NCBI GenBank assembly: GCA_036785325.1
Contig: JAXIVH010000008.1
Location: 3,826,654 to 3,890,653 of the forward strand
Direction: 5' to 3'
Length of the DNA stretch: 64,000 nucleotides
Source: Urophycis tenuis
Taxonomy: Eukaryota; Chordata; Actinopteri; Gadiformes; Phycidae
Position numbers and translations under genes: made by a program. Positions 1-11,520 of the stretch are shown one piece after another; positions within the stretch are counted from its first letter, which is position 1; every line of letters begins with the position of its first letter. Under the pieces are notes generated by a model, which had not been told where the DNA came from, made no database searches, and saw only the letters and a list, made by a program, of their open reading frames with translations.

Positions 1-598
1 AGAGAGCTTCGACTGGTGCAATTTTAATTCTCTCCTCTTTCGCCTCGTATTCTGACACCGTGAAAACTATGTGGACAAAAAAATACAAATGCCACAGTAC
101 CATATTATTTCTACGAATAATATAGAAATCACGTTTACATTTTAAACTAAATACAAATATTTTACTAAACTTAAATAATGACAGTTCCCTTGTTTTAAAT
201 AAAAAATGAACCACTTTTACAATGAATGGACTATCGGTCTCCTCATACCTCCTTCTGCTTCCAAGGGCGCTAAGTTTAAGCTCAGCCTGTTAGCCTGTCT
301 TCCGCACACACCTCGCAGTGACACTCCTTTAAACATGACATGAAAACGAAACAAACATGAAACGAACCACGATAAAATGCCCTTTCACATGTTTCCACAC
401 AGAATAAGACAAGTAAAGGTGTTTGCATGTTTACCAACTGTGGAGCGACGTGCACATGACAATACGACAAGACGGGAGCAGTAAGTCCAGTAACAGTGGT
501 CAACGACAACGGAAAGTATTAGAAGAAGAGCGGTGCTCTTCAAAATAAAAGCACAAACGTAAAGTGCCAGAACTGGCAAATATGCTGCCATTTACACC
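1..598. other. Unassigned non-coding sequence at window edge
   Basis: No supported gene is seen here. The 3' part of receptor copy A begins abruptly at about 599. The other copies have a conserved intron stretch before this point (ending gagccggtc), but here a different AT-rich sequence abuts it. This suggests the window starts inside an insertion, or at a recombination breakpoint, in the intron before the stalk exon of copy A. Open frames of 60-75 codons show no family resemblance. Confidence 0.5.
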
Positions 599-635
599 AG
601 CCTCACATTAAACTATTGAACTATTTCTCTCCCAG

Positions 636-2952
636 TTCTCAGGAGCACAGCGCTATCAGCCCGTCCTCCCACTGCTGCCACAACCCTGGAGAACCCCACC
701 TCAGTGGCCCCACAACCCCCTTCTGATGGACACACTTCTGGTCCAAGCTCTGCCTCTGTGCCGCCTGTAAACCCCACATCCATCCAAGAAGCACCAGGTA
801 GTCATAGCGACCCACAGCTCCAGGGCCTAGAGATGTGTGCCTTCTGTAAATGTTTCTCTGTGGCGCTTTTTCTTGAGAACTGAGAACTTGAGAACTGCGT
901 TACTACATAATTAGTGAACCTAAGGTGTAAGGTGCCTTATAAACATTTGTGTAAATGTAGAGGTAACACTCTACAATAAGGTTATATTAATTTACCATGA
1001 ATTTACATTAGTTAATGTAGTGATGAGAATTATTATATAGTGTTGGCTTAGGGGTAATGTTATAGATACTGAGTCTAACCCTATTAAATAATGTATGAAT
1101 GAATACCTTGGTTAATATAAAAACCGTTACCCCTCCACTGCCATCGTTGAGTCCATCCTCACCTCCTCCATCACCGTCTGGTGCGCTGCAGCCACTAGAC
1201 CAGAGCAGGCTGCAGCGCATCATCCACTCTGCGGAGAAGGTGATTGGCTGCAACCTTCCACCCCTTCAGGACCTGCACACCTCCAGGGTCCTGAGGGGGG
1301 CAGGTAGGATTGAGGCCGACCTCTCTCATCCCGGTCTCTGTGACCCTCTCCCCTCTGGCAGGAGGCTGCGGTCCATCAGGACCAAAACCTCCCAACACAT
1401 GAACAGCTTCTTCCCAGCAGCAGTTGGGATCATGAATCGGTCCCAGGACCCCCCTCACCCCTCCCCCTCCCCCACTGACTATATCACTCTTTGCACTCCT
1501 TGCACTGTACACTCTTTGCACTCCTTGCACCATTCACTTTAAAACACTTACTGTTGCTTGTTGTTTGTAATGTGTATTGTTGGTGTTGTTTTGTTGTTTG
1601 TTCACTGTACTGTTGATTGTTGTGCATGAACCGCCAGGACAAATTCCTCGTAGGTGCAAACCTACTTGGCAATGAAGTTCTTCTGAGTTCTGAGTTCTGA
1701 TTGCCTTAGTTAAAGGGGTAGTTCTGAATTTTAGACATAGGACCTAATTTCCAAGTTAGCCTGTGTGTTATTTATCATCTGAGATGTTTCAACACATTTC
1801 ATTCAGTTCTTCTAGTCGCTGGTGCTTGGCTAGCACAAGTCAACGGTTTCTACTAGAAGAACTGAATGAATGAGGTCCTATGTCCAAAATTCAGAACAAC
1901 ACATTTAACATGAACACTGTTAGTAAACAAAACATGAACGTCTTGAATTTATATTAGTTAATGCAGCAATAAGAATCATTATATCATGTTAGCTTAGGGG
2001 TAATGTTATAGATACTGGGGCTAACCCTATTAAATAATGTATAAATTAATACCTTGGTTGAACACCATTTGTAAATGATAACTAGATCATGAGTCCTGTT
2101 TTAGTTAGTGCTTATTACTGTATTTACTAATATTAATGAATGGATGATTAATGTACCGTTAGTGTAAAGTGTTACAATGTATCACTATTTAGTTAAATAC
2201 TTGGTTTGACACCTGACAATGCGTGTGATTGATGTTCATTTTGTGCACCGATGTCTCACTGTAGGTTTGTGATAATTCCCTTAAACAACATGAAGTGAAA
2301 CTAACACAATGCTCACTTCTATCTCCTTACAGGGACCCTATTGTCAACGTCTTCAATCATACTGATCATATGTGGTGGACTTGTGCCATTTGTGATCGTT
2401 CTGCTGTTGGTTCTCTGGTGGACTTGGAGGACAAAGAGTGAGTCTAAAGTGCTTTACACATATAAAGAATGCTAAGAGAAAATGTGTCTAATGGAAAACA
2501 TCTTTGTTATGGGATTGTTTTGTAGAAAACGACACAGTGGAAATGAGGAGTTTCCGTTCTGAATCGGTAAGTAAAACACAAAATACAGTCAAACATGTTT
2601 GGATGATGCAGTCAATTTTTGAAGACTGAATCGGGAATGAAAGTTGATTCTTGTTCATCATTGTTTCTTAAAGGCAAGTATTGCAAAACTATTGTGCGAG
2701 CTCACTCTCCTCTCCATATTCATTTAGGTAAAAACTGTGAATGACACCGGCAGCTGCATGGATGAGGATGATGTAAGGAGAACATCAGGCAGGGCCCATC
2801 GTCCATCCTGATGAGTCCATGGTTAGACTAACCCAAAATGTTTTGGTTGGACTTGTGCTTCTCAGGTCTACCACGTGTACAGTGCTGTATCAGAGGAGCC
2901 AAACTCAGCCCACCAGATGAGTTTGGTGTATGATCTTCTGCAGGCAACCTGA
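636..2952 (+). CDS. ITIM-bearing Ig-like receptor, copy A (3' half only)
   Basis: Five exons are seen: stalk 636-797, transmembrane 2333-2437, and tail 2526-2566, 2728-2772 and 2866-2952 (stop TGA 2950-2952). All have AG/GT boundaries and join in frame. The stalk encodes about 54 Ser/Thr/Pro-rich residues. The membrane segment runs from about SSIILIICGG to LLLVLWWTW and is followed by RTKK, a stop-transfer signal. The tail holds VYHVYSAV and ends in MSLVYDLLQAT. LVYDLL fits the ITIM consensus (V/I/L/S)xYxx(V/I/L), so the protein is probably an inhibitory type I receptor that recruits SH2 phosphatases; that role is inferred from the motif. The signal peptide and Ig exons lie left of the window or are lost. 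The TM exon is the 105-nt form shared only with copy D. A poly(A) signal AATAAA lies at 3071-3076. Confidence 0.75.
1126..1700 (+). mobile_element. 5'-truncated LINE (L2/CR1-like) 3' end
   Basis: The translation in two frames resembles the C-terminal end of a fish L2/CR1-type ORF2: VESILTSSITVWC in one frame, then LQRIIHSAEKVIGC and LPSGRRLRSIRTKT in the next, so there is one frameshift. The element ends in the typical LINE tail ctacttggcaatgaag followed by a short (ttctgag)n repeat. It is a dead, 5'-truncated insertion in the intron. The same insertion is found in copy D (48139-48711), so it predates the A/D 3'-half duplication. Confidence 0.7.
1721..1897. repeat. Fold-back (MITE-like) element
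   Basis: The ends gttctgaattttagacatag and (reverse complement) ctatgtccaaaattcagaac pair over roughly 25 bp. An inner inverted repeat, cagttcttctag / ctagaagaactg, sits between them. No coding capacity is seen. The same element is in copy D at 48734-48913. Confidence 0.6.
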
Positions 2953-3620
2953 CTTCATGTTCCTGCAGTTCACTGCTTCTGAGATGAACCACCTTGTTGT
3001 TCCATTTAGTTTATTAGTACTCTGCTTCCAAACACGCCGATGCCACATTATAGAAATGTATTGCAAACAAAATAAATAATGGTTGAATGGTGAAAAATAT
3101 GTGTATATTCTCGTTCTTTTTTGTCTCAACATGATAAATACGGCTTCTTTATTATGGCCAATGTAACATTCTTATACATTGCATTTAGTTGACATGCATA
3201 TTTAGCTTGAATTATACGTCTTTACATTTACAAAGAGAAAACATGAAGAAAAAGAAAACATGACTTTGTTTTAGCAACAATCTGTGGAATATTTTCAAGT
3301 GTTACCAAATGTGTTCTGTCTTACAATTTACCAACAGTATGATGGGAATCTGCCTGCATTATCAAATAGTTTTCATCACAATAAACCAGAGAAGCATGTA
3401 TTGACATTTACGTTTCCTGTTTCCAAACCCAACTTGTCAGCCTGTGGTCATTGTCGACGTACAGTCAGAGCAGCAGGATGTTGGCTGTGAGCTGCAATGG
3501 CTTTTCATTTACAGAACTAAGTTGCAGCAACACATTAGCTTGTCTCTCTGTCCATTGATATGATCTCTCAGCCACAAAGGAGGAGAGTTCTTCTCAGTGG
3601 AATACCGTTAGGTTAGGTGC
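2953..3620. other. 3' flank of copy A, conserved in all units
   Basis: This is the receptor 3' UTR and downstream DNA, including AATAAA at 3071-3076. From about 3535 it matches sequence that lies next to the real cacna2d3 stop at 57920-58136, so it is duplicated cacna2d3 3'-UTR or flank on the opposite strand. A 62-68-codon open frame here recurs in all copies but has no sign of being a protein. Confidence 0.5.
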
Positions 3621-3798
3621 TGTGATGTTCTCGTCGTATAAATGAATGAACAAACCGAGTGTAAAGAAAGTGTCTTTTACTGAAAACAAACATACGTCCT
3701 TAGCCCTTGATACCATACCACTGAACTCTCCCTATGGACTGCACCACTTGCGCATGCCTGTAGGGGTCATGCTGTACGTCACTGCTGTGAACATTACA
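3621..3798 (-). repeat. Gypsy-1 3' LTR
   Basis: This runs from tgtgatgttctcg to gaacattaca on the + strand. It matches the right LTR (8278-8449) except for small indels (for example the extra agccct near 3702) and a few substitutions. Confidence 0.9.
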
Positions 3799-4282
3799 TC
3801 ACTCCTTTTTTTTTTTTTTTTAAGAATAAACATCTCTGTAACCATTGTCTAAAAAAGAACTCATTCACTTGCTGTGTGTAACAACATTACTGAATTGTAT
3901 ACGGTCTGACAGTGTATTCAATTTTTAAAACTATACTAATGCATAAGGCAATTACTCAAACTCTTATAGGTTCTTAACATCCTTTACATCGTATCCACCT
4001 CAGCAGTCTTTCAGAAATCATAGAAATGCATTAATATCAAGTGAACTGTAATGCAGAGTAGTTGAAACCACATTCATAAAGCTATTGTAAGTGTCATTGA
4101 ACCTGTTATCTAAAGCATTCAGATACATAACTTTGTTGCATGTCAAAATCAATAAGTATAAGCAACACTTCCATTCCGATACATAACTTTGTTGCATGTC
4201 AAAATCAACAAGTATAAGCAACACTTATGAACATCATTTCCTTTTTTTTTTTTTTTTTACATTCAACCTGGTGATTCAATGA
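3799..4282. other. Gypsy-1 3' untranslated region with a 46-bp tandem repeat
   Basis: This is non-coding DNA between the pol stop and the 3' LTR. It holds two T-runs (around 3807-3822 and 4241-4258) and two copies of a 46-bp unit (4132-4226) starting gatacataactttgttgc. No gene is seen. Confidence 0.6.
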
Positions 4283-7200
4283 TCACTCATAGTCTTTGAG
4301 GTGCAATGGCAACCGACGATTAATCCTGGATGGATACCTTGGTGTTGCCACCACATCAGCGTCATTGACTGGATCGTCCGGATCTGTTGGAACCTCTTGG
4401 GTCCCAGCATTGATCTTCTTGAAAAAGGAAGAATTCCTAGTTATTGAATGTCCACGTTTAGTTGCTGTTACCATGGAGCCCTTGACCTCTGACACAGTGT
4501 ATGGCTCACTGTTGTATGGAGGTGTGAGCTTGTTGCGCTTGGGCTGCTGGCAAAGCACTGTGTCTCCAGGGGTCAATGTGTTCGGCTTGGCGTGACGGTG
4601 TGAGTCAGAGTTGGACTTCATCTTTGCCTTTGCCGTCCTGTCACGCTCTCTGATGATGTGATCAGTGCTGTTGTCGCTGGCTAAGGTGAGTAGCGGGATT
4701 TTGGTGTGTATCTTTCGTTGAAACATCAGCTCTGCAGGTGATGCATCTGTAGTGCTGTGTGGTGTGGAGCGGTACTCACGGAGAAACGTGTTGAGTCTCT
4801 GTTTCCACGGGACGCTTTGAGTCTCTGCCACACGTATGGCCTTTCCAAGTGTGCGCATGAAGCGTTCTGCTGTAGCGTTTGCTTGGGGCCAGAGAGGTGT
4901 TATTTTGCGGTGGTGGAACCCTAGATATGCAGCAAACTTGGAAAACTGTTCCCCGTTAAAAGGGGGGCCATTGTCTGTTTTCAGAACTCTGGGAATGCCA
5001 AACATAGAGAACACTTTGTCCAGGACAGGGATTACTGTATTGGCTGAGACAGACCTGACTATCTCAACAACTGGGTATCGAGTGTACTCGTCTATAATGA
5101 CCAGGAGGTATTCACCAGTCTGAAAAGGGCCATAGAAATCAGCCCATATATTGTGCCAGGGAGCTTCTGGCAGCTCAGACATTCTCAGGGGTTCTGACTG
5201 TGTGACCAGTGTGTTGGCTTGACAGGCTAAACAGTTCTTAATAACGGATTCCGCTTTCTGATCAATGTTAGGAAACCATACCTTGGATCTGAGCAGTGTC
5301 TTGGTCTTTACGACACCTTGATGTCCTTCATGGGCTAGCTGGAGTAGTCTCTGCTGCAGGATCGGATCTTTGTGCGTTTCCTCCTTTATTTCCTCGAGAG
5401 TCATGGCTTTGGGTGTAGCATGTTGAGCCACAAAGTTGACATACTCCTCTGCGACCTTCATTGCTCTTGTGTCCACACCTGTCTGTAGCTGGATGGGGTG
5501 GCGTGAGATGTAGTCAGCAGGGTTGTCTGCGCCTTTCCTGTACTCCACTCTGAGGTCATAGGGCTGTAGCCTCAGTCCCCATCTCTCGATCCTCGCTGGT
5601 GGCTTTGAACGAGGGTTGTTCCATATGACCTCTAGAACTTTGTGGTCTGTGACGAGAGTGAACGGGTTGCCATAGAGATATAAGTGGAAGTGTTCACAAC
5701 CCCACACTATGGCCAACGCTTCTTTTTCAGTCTGTGAGTGGCGTCGCTCTACGTCACTGAGAGCACGGCTGGCGTACGCTATGGTGTGCCTCTCGCCTAG
5801 TTTGGTCTTTTGGTACAGAATGGCGCCTAGGCCAACTGGGCTGGCGTCTACTACGAGCTCTGTGACTTTACCTGGATCGAAGTACGACATCACCGTGTTG
5901 CTGGTCAGGCTGTCCTTGATGTCCTGAAGTGCTCTTACATGCTCTGGACCCCAGTGCCACGGTGTGTCCTTCTTAGTCAGCTCACGCAGTGGTGCTGAGA
6001 TTGAAGCAAAGTCTTTAATGAAACGAGCGCAGTAATTCGCCATGCCGAGCAGGCTTCGAACTTCGGTCGCATCTTGTGGATCGCTGGCCTCTTGTATGGC
6101 AGTGACCTTTTTGGGGTCAGCCGAGATGCCTCCAGCTCAGAAGATGAATCCGAAGAATTCAAGCTTGGGTTTGTTGAACTCACACTTTTTCTTGTTGAGC
6201 GTAAGCCCTCTTTCCCTCAGTCTCTGAAACACAGCTTTGAGACTGTCATCATGTTCTTTCTGTGTTCGTCCGTACACAATGATATCATCACTGAGATTTT
6301 TAACACCTTTTATTCCTTGCAGTGTTTGACAGATGGCATTTTGGAACACCTCCGCTGCCGATGATATGCCAAAGTTCAAACGCTCATAGCGTCTCAGGCC
6401 CAGGTGTGTAGTGAAGGTAGTTATATACCTGCTTTCCGGGTGGAGCTCGAGCTGGTGGTATCCGGCTGTCAGGTCAAGCTTTGAGAAAACCGTAGCGCCG
6501 TTAAATTCATGGATGACATCATCCAGGGTGGGGGTGATGTGTCGTTCGCGTTGGATGGCGACGTTTGCCTGTCTCATGTCGACGCACACTCTCACCTTGT
6601 TCGGGTCCTTTGGCTTGGGTGGTGTGACGATCGGGGAAACCCATGGCGTAGGGCCTGTGACCATCTCGATGATGTCTTCTTCCTCCAGCTTTCTCAGCTC
6701 CTCTTCAACCTTTTGCCTGACGTGGAAGGGAACTCTCCTATGCGGCTGACAGGTCGGCTGAATGTCGTTGTTGATGTGGAGTTTCACTTGACAATCTTTC
6801 AGCTTTCCAATGCCTTGGAATAGCTCTGGGTAAGTCTCTATTAGCTCATTTGCTACTGTGCTGTCGGTTGGAGAAGACACTGAGCTCACGACTTTGATGA
6901 GGCCTAGTTCGTTAGCAGTGGTGTAACCTAGCAAGGTGCAGCTATCACCCTTCATTACATAGAACTTTGCCACAGTCTTTTTGTGCTCAGTCTCAGTGCT
7001 ACATGTGAACGCACCGTTTATGGGAAGTGACTTAGTGCTGCCATACGAAAATATTTTTATGTCAGCTGGGGTGAGGGTGAGCTGTGGGCTTGGTCTCAGG
7101 GTACTGAGAACAGCTTCACTAATAATGTTCACTGCGGCTCCTGATTCAATCAGTGCAGATATCCTTACCCCATTGAGCTTGATGTGTGTTCGTGGCTGTT

Positions 7201-8101
7201 TGGTGTTGTCGTCTCTGCTGGCAGCGAACACGTAGGCTTCATCGCTGCTTGAGTGTACATTGTCTGTGTTGGTGCTTGTAATGTTGTACACCTTCTTGTT
7301 CGTTTTCTGGCGTCCAGCGTTATCTCTGTAGTCTCTGCGTTTTGTGTCAAAGTCTTTTCTTGGTTGTCTTTGTGTTGACCTGCACTGCTTTGCAAAATGA
7401 TTCAGCTTGCCGCATGCTTTACAATCCTTTCCTTTCGCAGGGCATTCGCCATCGTGTGGGTACTGTCCTCCGCAATTTCGGCACTGGTTGTTGGGCTTGG
7501 CTCTCCTGGCGCGTCGGCTGGTGGCTGCTCGCCCCTTCTGGTGCACTGCGTTCACTGACGCAGCGTTCTCCTCCATGCCTGCGGCTTGCTGCTCAGACAG
7601 TTCCATTCCTCTCCCGTACTCTAACAGGTCATTTAGGCTGGTTCCTGGCTCTCTGAGAGCTCTCCTGCGCAGTCTGGTTGAACTGCAGCTCTGAATCAAC
7701 TGTGCCTGAATTTCTTTGTCGACGTCAGCAAACTCACAGTTCTTTGCTAATATGCGTAGCCTGGTGCAATACGAATCTAAATTTTCATCTGGCTGCTGCA
7801 CTGCCTTTCTGAACATGTAAATTTGATATTGCACATTCTTTTTAGGTTCGAAGTACGTACTGAGCTTCGTCTTAACGTCTCCAAACTTGTCTTGGGCGGC
7901 AGCTAACGTGTCATAGATATCATGCACACGCTCGCCTGCTAAGTGCAAAAGCAATGCTTTCTGTCTAGCGTCTCCAGTAATGTTCATTGCAGTAATATAA
8001 TTATCAAACCTTTGCAGCCATTTAGTCCAACGTGGTCCCACGGTAGTCGGATCAGCCTCAACGTCGAATGCTGGCAGAGCGACTGTGTTTACGAATGTCA
8101 T
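4283..8101 (-). pseudogene. Gypsy-1 gag-pol with one in-frame stop
   Basis: The reading frame runs from ATG at 8101 to the stop at 4283 and is broken only by TGA at 6137-6139, inside the RT region just after EFFGFIF. In order it has: a gag-like N-terminus; two zinc knuckles, the second a clean CX2CX4HX4C (CKACGKLNHFAKQC); an aspartic protease (LIESGAAVNII, where Glu replaces the catalytic Asp of the usual DSGA); reverse transcriptase with LSDDIIVYG in place of YxDD, as in many K02A2.6-like Gypsy elements; RNase H (VVDASPVGLGAIL); and an integrase HHCC finger and DDE core (WADFYGPF, KTDNGPPF, NATAERF). The stop and the protease change suggest it is defective. Confidence 0.88.
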
Positions 8102-8277
8102 TTTTGGAACGTCTTTTCCGTTTTGCTAATGTTACTCCAGTGGCTGGGTTTGCTTGCACGTTGGCTATAACTTGTCCTTACGTGGCTTCCGAGTTATCCG
8201 TTCTTTTTCCATGTTTTCCTTTCTTCGTCTTTGTTTTTGAGTGCAGGTGTCTCCTTCGGTTTTGTCCTCGTCGCCAA

Positions 8278-8449
8278 TGTGATGTTCTCGTCGTATAAAT
8301 GAATGAACAAACCGAGTGTAAAGAAAGTGTCTTTTACTGAAAACAAACATACGTCCTTACTGATACCATACCACTGAACTCTCCCTAGACTGCACCACTT
8401 GCGCATGCCTGTAGGGGTCATGCTGTACATCACTGCTGTGAACATTACA
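8278..8449 (-). repeat. Gypsy-1 5' LTR
   Basis: This is the upstream LTR for the - strand element. It ends gaacattaca at 8449, directly before gctgctatgaagc of the flanking repeat unit. Confidence 0.9.
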
Positions 8450-8584
8450 GCTGCTATGAAGCAATACCGTTTGGATGGCCCATATTCTATATTGATGGAT
8501 GTGTTACAAGCTGGGTTGTGTTTGTGAATGAGATGTCTGCTCAGTCTGGGCTGCTGAGGTCCACTCTTGTTGGCGAGGCTTTAG

Positions 8585-8635
8585 TCACGTGCTGAGGAAG
8601 GCGGTGAGCAGGGGCAGCAGGGCTGAGGTCAGAGG
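8585..8635 (-). pseudogene. Orphan fragment of cacna2d3 last exon (unit A/B)
   Basis: These 51 nt match the 3' end of the real last coding exon of cacna2d3 (58137-58187), stop codon included. Upstream in the - direction the sequence switches abruptly to an H1-like fragment, so the piece cannot be translated in its own frame. It marks the right edge of the duplicated segment. The adjoining 8450-8584 is the matching cacna2d3 3' UTR. Confidence 0.85.
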
Positions 8636-8909
8636 ACGAGACACCTCTCTGTGAATCCAACTCTTTCACAGCCTCCTTTACCATGATGACCATAGCTTGG
8701 GGGTGAGCTGCACCTTTACTCCTCGACACGGAATCCACCGCATCTAGATGAACGAAACAACGTAAACACACACACACACACACACACCTAGACAATTGGA
8801 CAACACATGTCTACGTCCATTGGGATACAAACCTGACTCATGTCTCCAAGTCCATTCCATTGCTCTCCGTACCAACAGATGAAGTAAGCACAGTCTTTTT
8901 AGGAGACAT
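8636..8909 (-). pseudogene. Linker histone H1-like 5' fragment (unit A/B)
   Basis: On the - strand an ATG at 8909 opens MSPKKT followed by TSSVGTESNG. After about 110 bp that looks intronic and holds a short (GT)n, the frame resumes with DAVDSVSRSKGAAHP and MVIMVKEAVKELDSQRGVS. The block HPxxMVxMVKEAxKELxxxxGVSS is like helix 1 of the H1/H5 globular domain, closest in my reading to oocyte-type H1. Translation then runs out of frame into the cacna2d3 piece at 8635. The rest of the histone gene is absent. The identification rests on about 40 residues. Confidence 0.5.
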
Positions 8910-10182
8910 TTCAGCAACACTGAGTAGTGTTGTGGAAAAAACTGAATCCCATCAGAAGGGGGCACTGACACGGGAGACGACAGTGAGCACTGAATGAAAT
9001 CAACTGAGGTGTTAGAATAAGATAAAATATCTTTTTTTAAATATTCAGTTGTGGACAAGTGAACAGGCACAGTTCAACAGAGAGCAATACACTTGATACA
9101 GCTTTCTCAGAAGTGCACCCCAAATATTGTTGGCTGGCACCTTTTATAGGGTAAGGTAAACAACTCTGAAGGTACAGGTGACCCAGACAGTGACATTGGA
9201 ATACTTAAGATATGGATAGACACCACCACTTTCTTACCACTCTTTCAGATGAGACCCAGAGTCTCTGCTGGTTCCCAAAGCCTCGAGACAACCAGAGGCC
9301 CCAGATCTTCATGAACCAAACAGCTCAGGGCACGGGGTCGAGGCCTGCGTCACACAGTCCTCATTAGTGGCGTGTCACGTTCACAGTGTAAGTGGGGAGT
9401 GTTGGTCAAACGTGAGGCCCACCACCTGGGCTGTACCCAGGTATTCACACAGGGAGAAAAACAAGGATATCAATCATGCATACAAATATAGAGAACAGGT
9501 ACACAATTCAGATAACTTGCATGTAGTATAAGTGCTCAGAAGAAGTATGAGTGCTCACAAGGATGATGAGGAGGAAAAGGCCTGTGGGTTCATTTTCCAT
9601 CATAATCCTCCCTTTATATCATCCCTTGATCAATCATGATAAAAATACAAGTCTAATGATCACATATCGAAAAATAGAACGAAAGATAAAATCGGGAAGG
9701 CTGCGTTGCATCTGATCATCAGAAAGACCCAGGCAGGGATTTCAACCTGCTACCAGGAACGGGGAAAAGATAATTATATGTTCTGCAGCCCCGTATTCCC
9801 ACAAGATAATACTCAGACGGCTAAAAAATACTGGATATTTAAGTAAAATTTTCATAAAACTCTTAACCCTCATAATAAAACGTAAGGTCAGATATTGACT
9901 TATCATAAATCAAAAATAGAGTAATACTGAAATGTTTTAACCATCATAATTTGGAACAATGCAGAATGCGTAAAAATACCCTTGTGTGAACCATGTTCAT
10001 GTTCTATTATTTCATGACATTTTGCTCCATGCCACTAGGGGGCTGTATTTGCTGTGTGGCTCAGCTGATCTCTGGTCACCTGGGTTAGGCCAGAGAGCAC
10101 TGGGTTAGGCCATTTAACCTGGTGGAAACCAGGCAACATTCCATGCTGAAAAATTAAGCCCATGCGGAAGTGCAAAAACTTG

Positions 10183-10644
10183 CAGTTCCTCGACTGGCCG
10201 CTTGAGGCTGGCTGCAGAAAGGAGTCAACTCCCATAGACACCCATGTTAAAATGTCCAACTTTACAGCCAAAATAAACATGTTTACAGCCTGGTTCAAAA
10301 AAAAGTTTTGGTGTCTTTCATTAGTGTTCGAGTCCATGACAACTGTGAGGGGGGTGAATTTTTTTTAGAATCCATTATTTTAATCCACAGAGAAGGATTT
10401 ATTTTATGAATAATTAAGGGTGTGGTCAACTTGATTGGCAGCTGTCATCTGTCATCACGGCATGACCTTCACGGATTCGAGGCTTTGATTGGTCTGGCCG
10501 GAGGTAGGCGGGCTTAGAACACAGACTGAAATGTCCAAGATGGCGGCGCCCAGAAGCTCAATTTTAGGCTTCATCTCCGCTGTTAAGAATGGGTGTCTAT
10601 GGGTGACGTCACGGAGGGTTTGTCCATATTTATATACAGTCTAT
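10183..10644. repeat. Dispersed fish repeat ending tatatacagtctatgg
   Basis: This starts around cttgcagttcctcgactgg, contains ctgaaatgtccaagatggcg and ends gtccatatttatatacag. I recognise it as a very common, unclassified interspersed repeat of teleosts. It has no coding capacity. Its twin is at about 34415-34875, where the copy is slightly shorter (cgctgttaagaatgtctatggg). Confidence 0.55.
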
Positions 10645-10707
10645 GGTGGAAACCCAAAGACAGGTGTTGCTGATTTGAGAAGAAACACCTGTCTTTGGGT
10701 TTCCACC
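10645..10707. repeat. Perfect 24-bp hairpin
   Basis: The arms 10645-10668 and 10684-10707 are exact reverse complements (ggtggaaacccaaagacagg...). The loop is 15 nt. The same structure is at 34876-34938, unchanged. It may be a small fold-back element or part of the repeat end. Confidence 0.85.
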
Positions 10708-11223
10708 AGGTTTTCCATTCGGTTTGTTGTTTTCTACATGTATTAAGAGAGAAAGTTATTGCTGCTGTATGATGTACAGAAGGAAAATAAACCTGTGAGA
10801 TAATTGTCACTGAACTTTCCGTTTTGATATGTTCGGAGCGCACTGGGAGCACGTCTAAACTAAATCCTCTGTATTAGCAACCAGTACTAGACTTCTTTTA
10901 GGACTTGGACAGTACCTCCCTACCAACTTAAAAGTAATATAGTAATAAGAATATACTGAGTAAACATGCCATCAGTGAACACTCCAAAGAAACGCTTGTT
11001 GGTCCTCATATGAACCCCACTGGTTCATAGCTACCCGTACAAGGATAGGTTGGCTTTACTTATTTTATAAGTGGAACAAACAAACTGTATATTTCAAACA
11101 ACCCACTACTCATTAAAACACAACACAAAATAATTATTTCCTGGGAGCTGTAAGTCACACCAGACCTGGATGAAGAACCCATGAACCCTTGACACATTTG
11201 GTATTGTATACTCATGTCAGGGA

Positions 11224-11520
11224 ATGATACAACACCCACAACAGAGTAGAAGAGCTGCTCCTAACGCTGAGGAGGCAAATAAGGACAGAGCCAACGCCTT
11301 CCATTTCCCAAACCAGGTGGCCATGAGATTACCAAAGGGGTCGCTGATACCTGAATTGTCCGCTAGCTCCTCGGAGAACGCCGTCAGACCTGCCAAACCT
11401 CTAGTGATGGATCCTTCAGGATCAGTGTTATTGGAGAAATAAGTACCTCATGAGTCACCAAACATCTTACACACACCTCCTTTCTCTGCAAGCAACATAT
11501 CTACACTTTTCCTTCTATGT
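11224..11520 (-). pseudogene. ERV envelope TM-subunit fragment, copy 1
   Basis: The fragment carries the region around the immunosuppressive-like/CX6C segment (GGVCKMFGDS), WFGKWKALTLSL and a hydrophobic membrane segment with CCGCC. In this copy the last Cys of the CX6CC-type motif is a TGA stop; the copy at 35448 still has Cys there. It is a fragment and cannot make a fusion protein. Confidence 0.7.

Larger units (their letters stand above)
964..2240. other. Repeat-rich intron between stalk and TM exons of copy A
   Basis: This intron holds two diverged copies of an AT-rich dispersed repeat (around 964-1125 and 1925-2180; both contain gtaatgttatagatactg). They flank a LINE 3' end and a fold-back element that are listed separately. 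Copy D has the same arrangement at 47975-49210. Copies B, C and E carry one copy of the AT-rich repeat without the LINE. Confidence 0.5.
3621..8449 (-). mobile_element. Gypsy-1 LTR retrotransposon
   Basis: This is a full-length Ty3/Gypsy element on the - strand. Its TG...CA LTRs (178 and 172 bp) flank one gag-pol frame. The flanks are ggtgc on the left and gctgc on the right, a 5-bp target-site duplication with one mismatch. It sits in the duplicated cacna2d3 3' flank: the other units read straight through as taggtgctatgaagc. Next to the 5' LTR the - strand reads ttggcgacgagg, a plausible primer-binding site. Next to the 3' LTR it reads a purine tract ending ggagtga. One in-frame stop and slightly diverged LTRs indicate an old, inactive copy. 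Confidence 0.9.
8910..11223. other. Non-coding spacer, probable ERV 3' region
   Basis: No intact gene is seen. On the - strand a purine-rich tract (aagggaggatta, around 9604-9615) lies downstream of the env remnant and may be the polypurine tract. The stretch left of it (to about 9130) could be the ERV 3' LTR, but I cannot fix its ends. A dispersed fish repeat (10183-10644) and a perfect hairpin are nested inside. The whole block recurs at 33100-35447 with small indels. Confidence 0.4.

Noticed and set aside
8541..8795. A continuous H1-like/cacna2d3 fusion frame as a new gene
   Set aside because: The cacna2d3 part is read out of its own frame, the histone part lacks most of its globular domain, and other units have stops or insertions in it.
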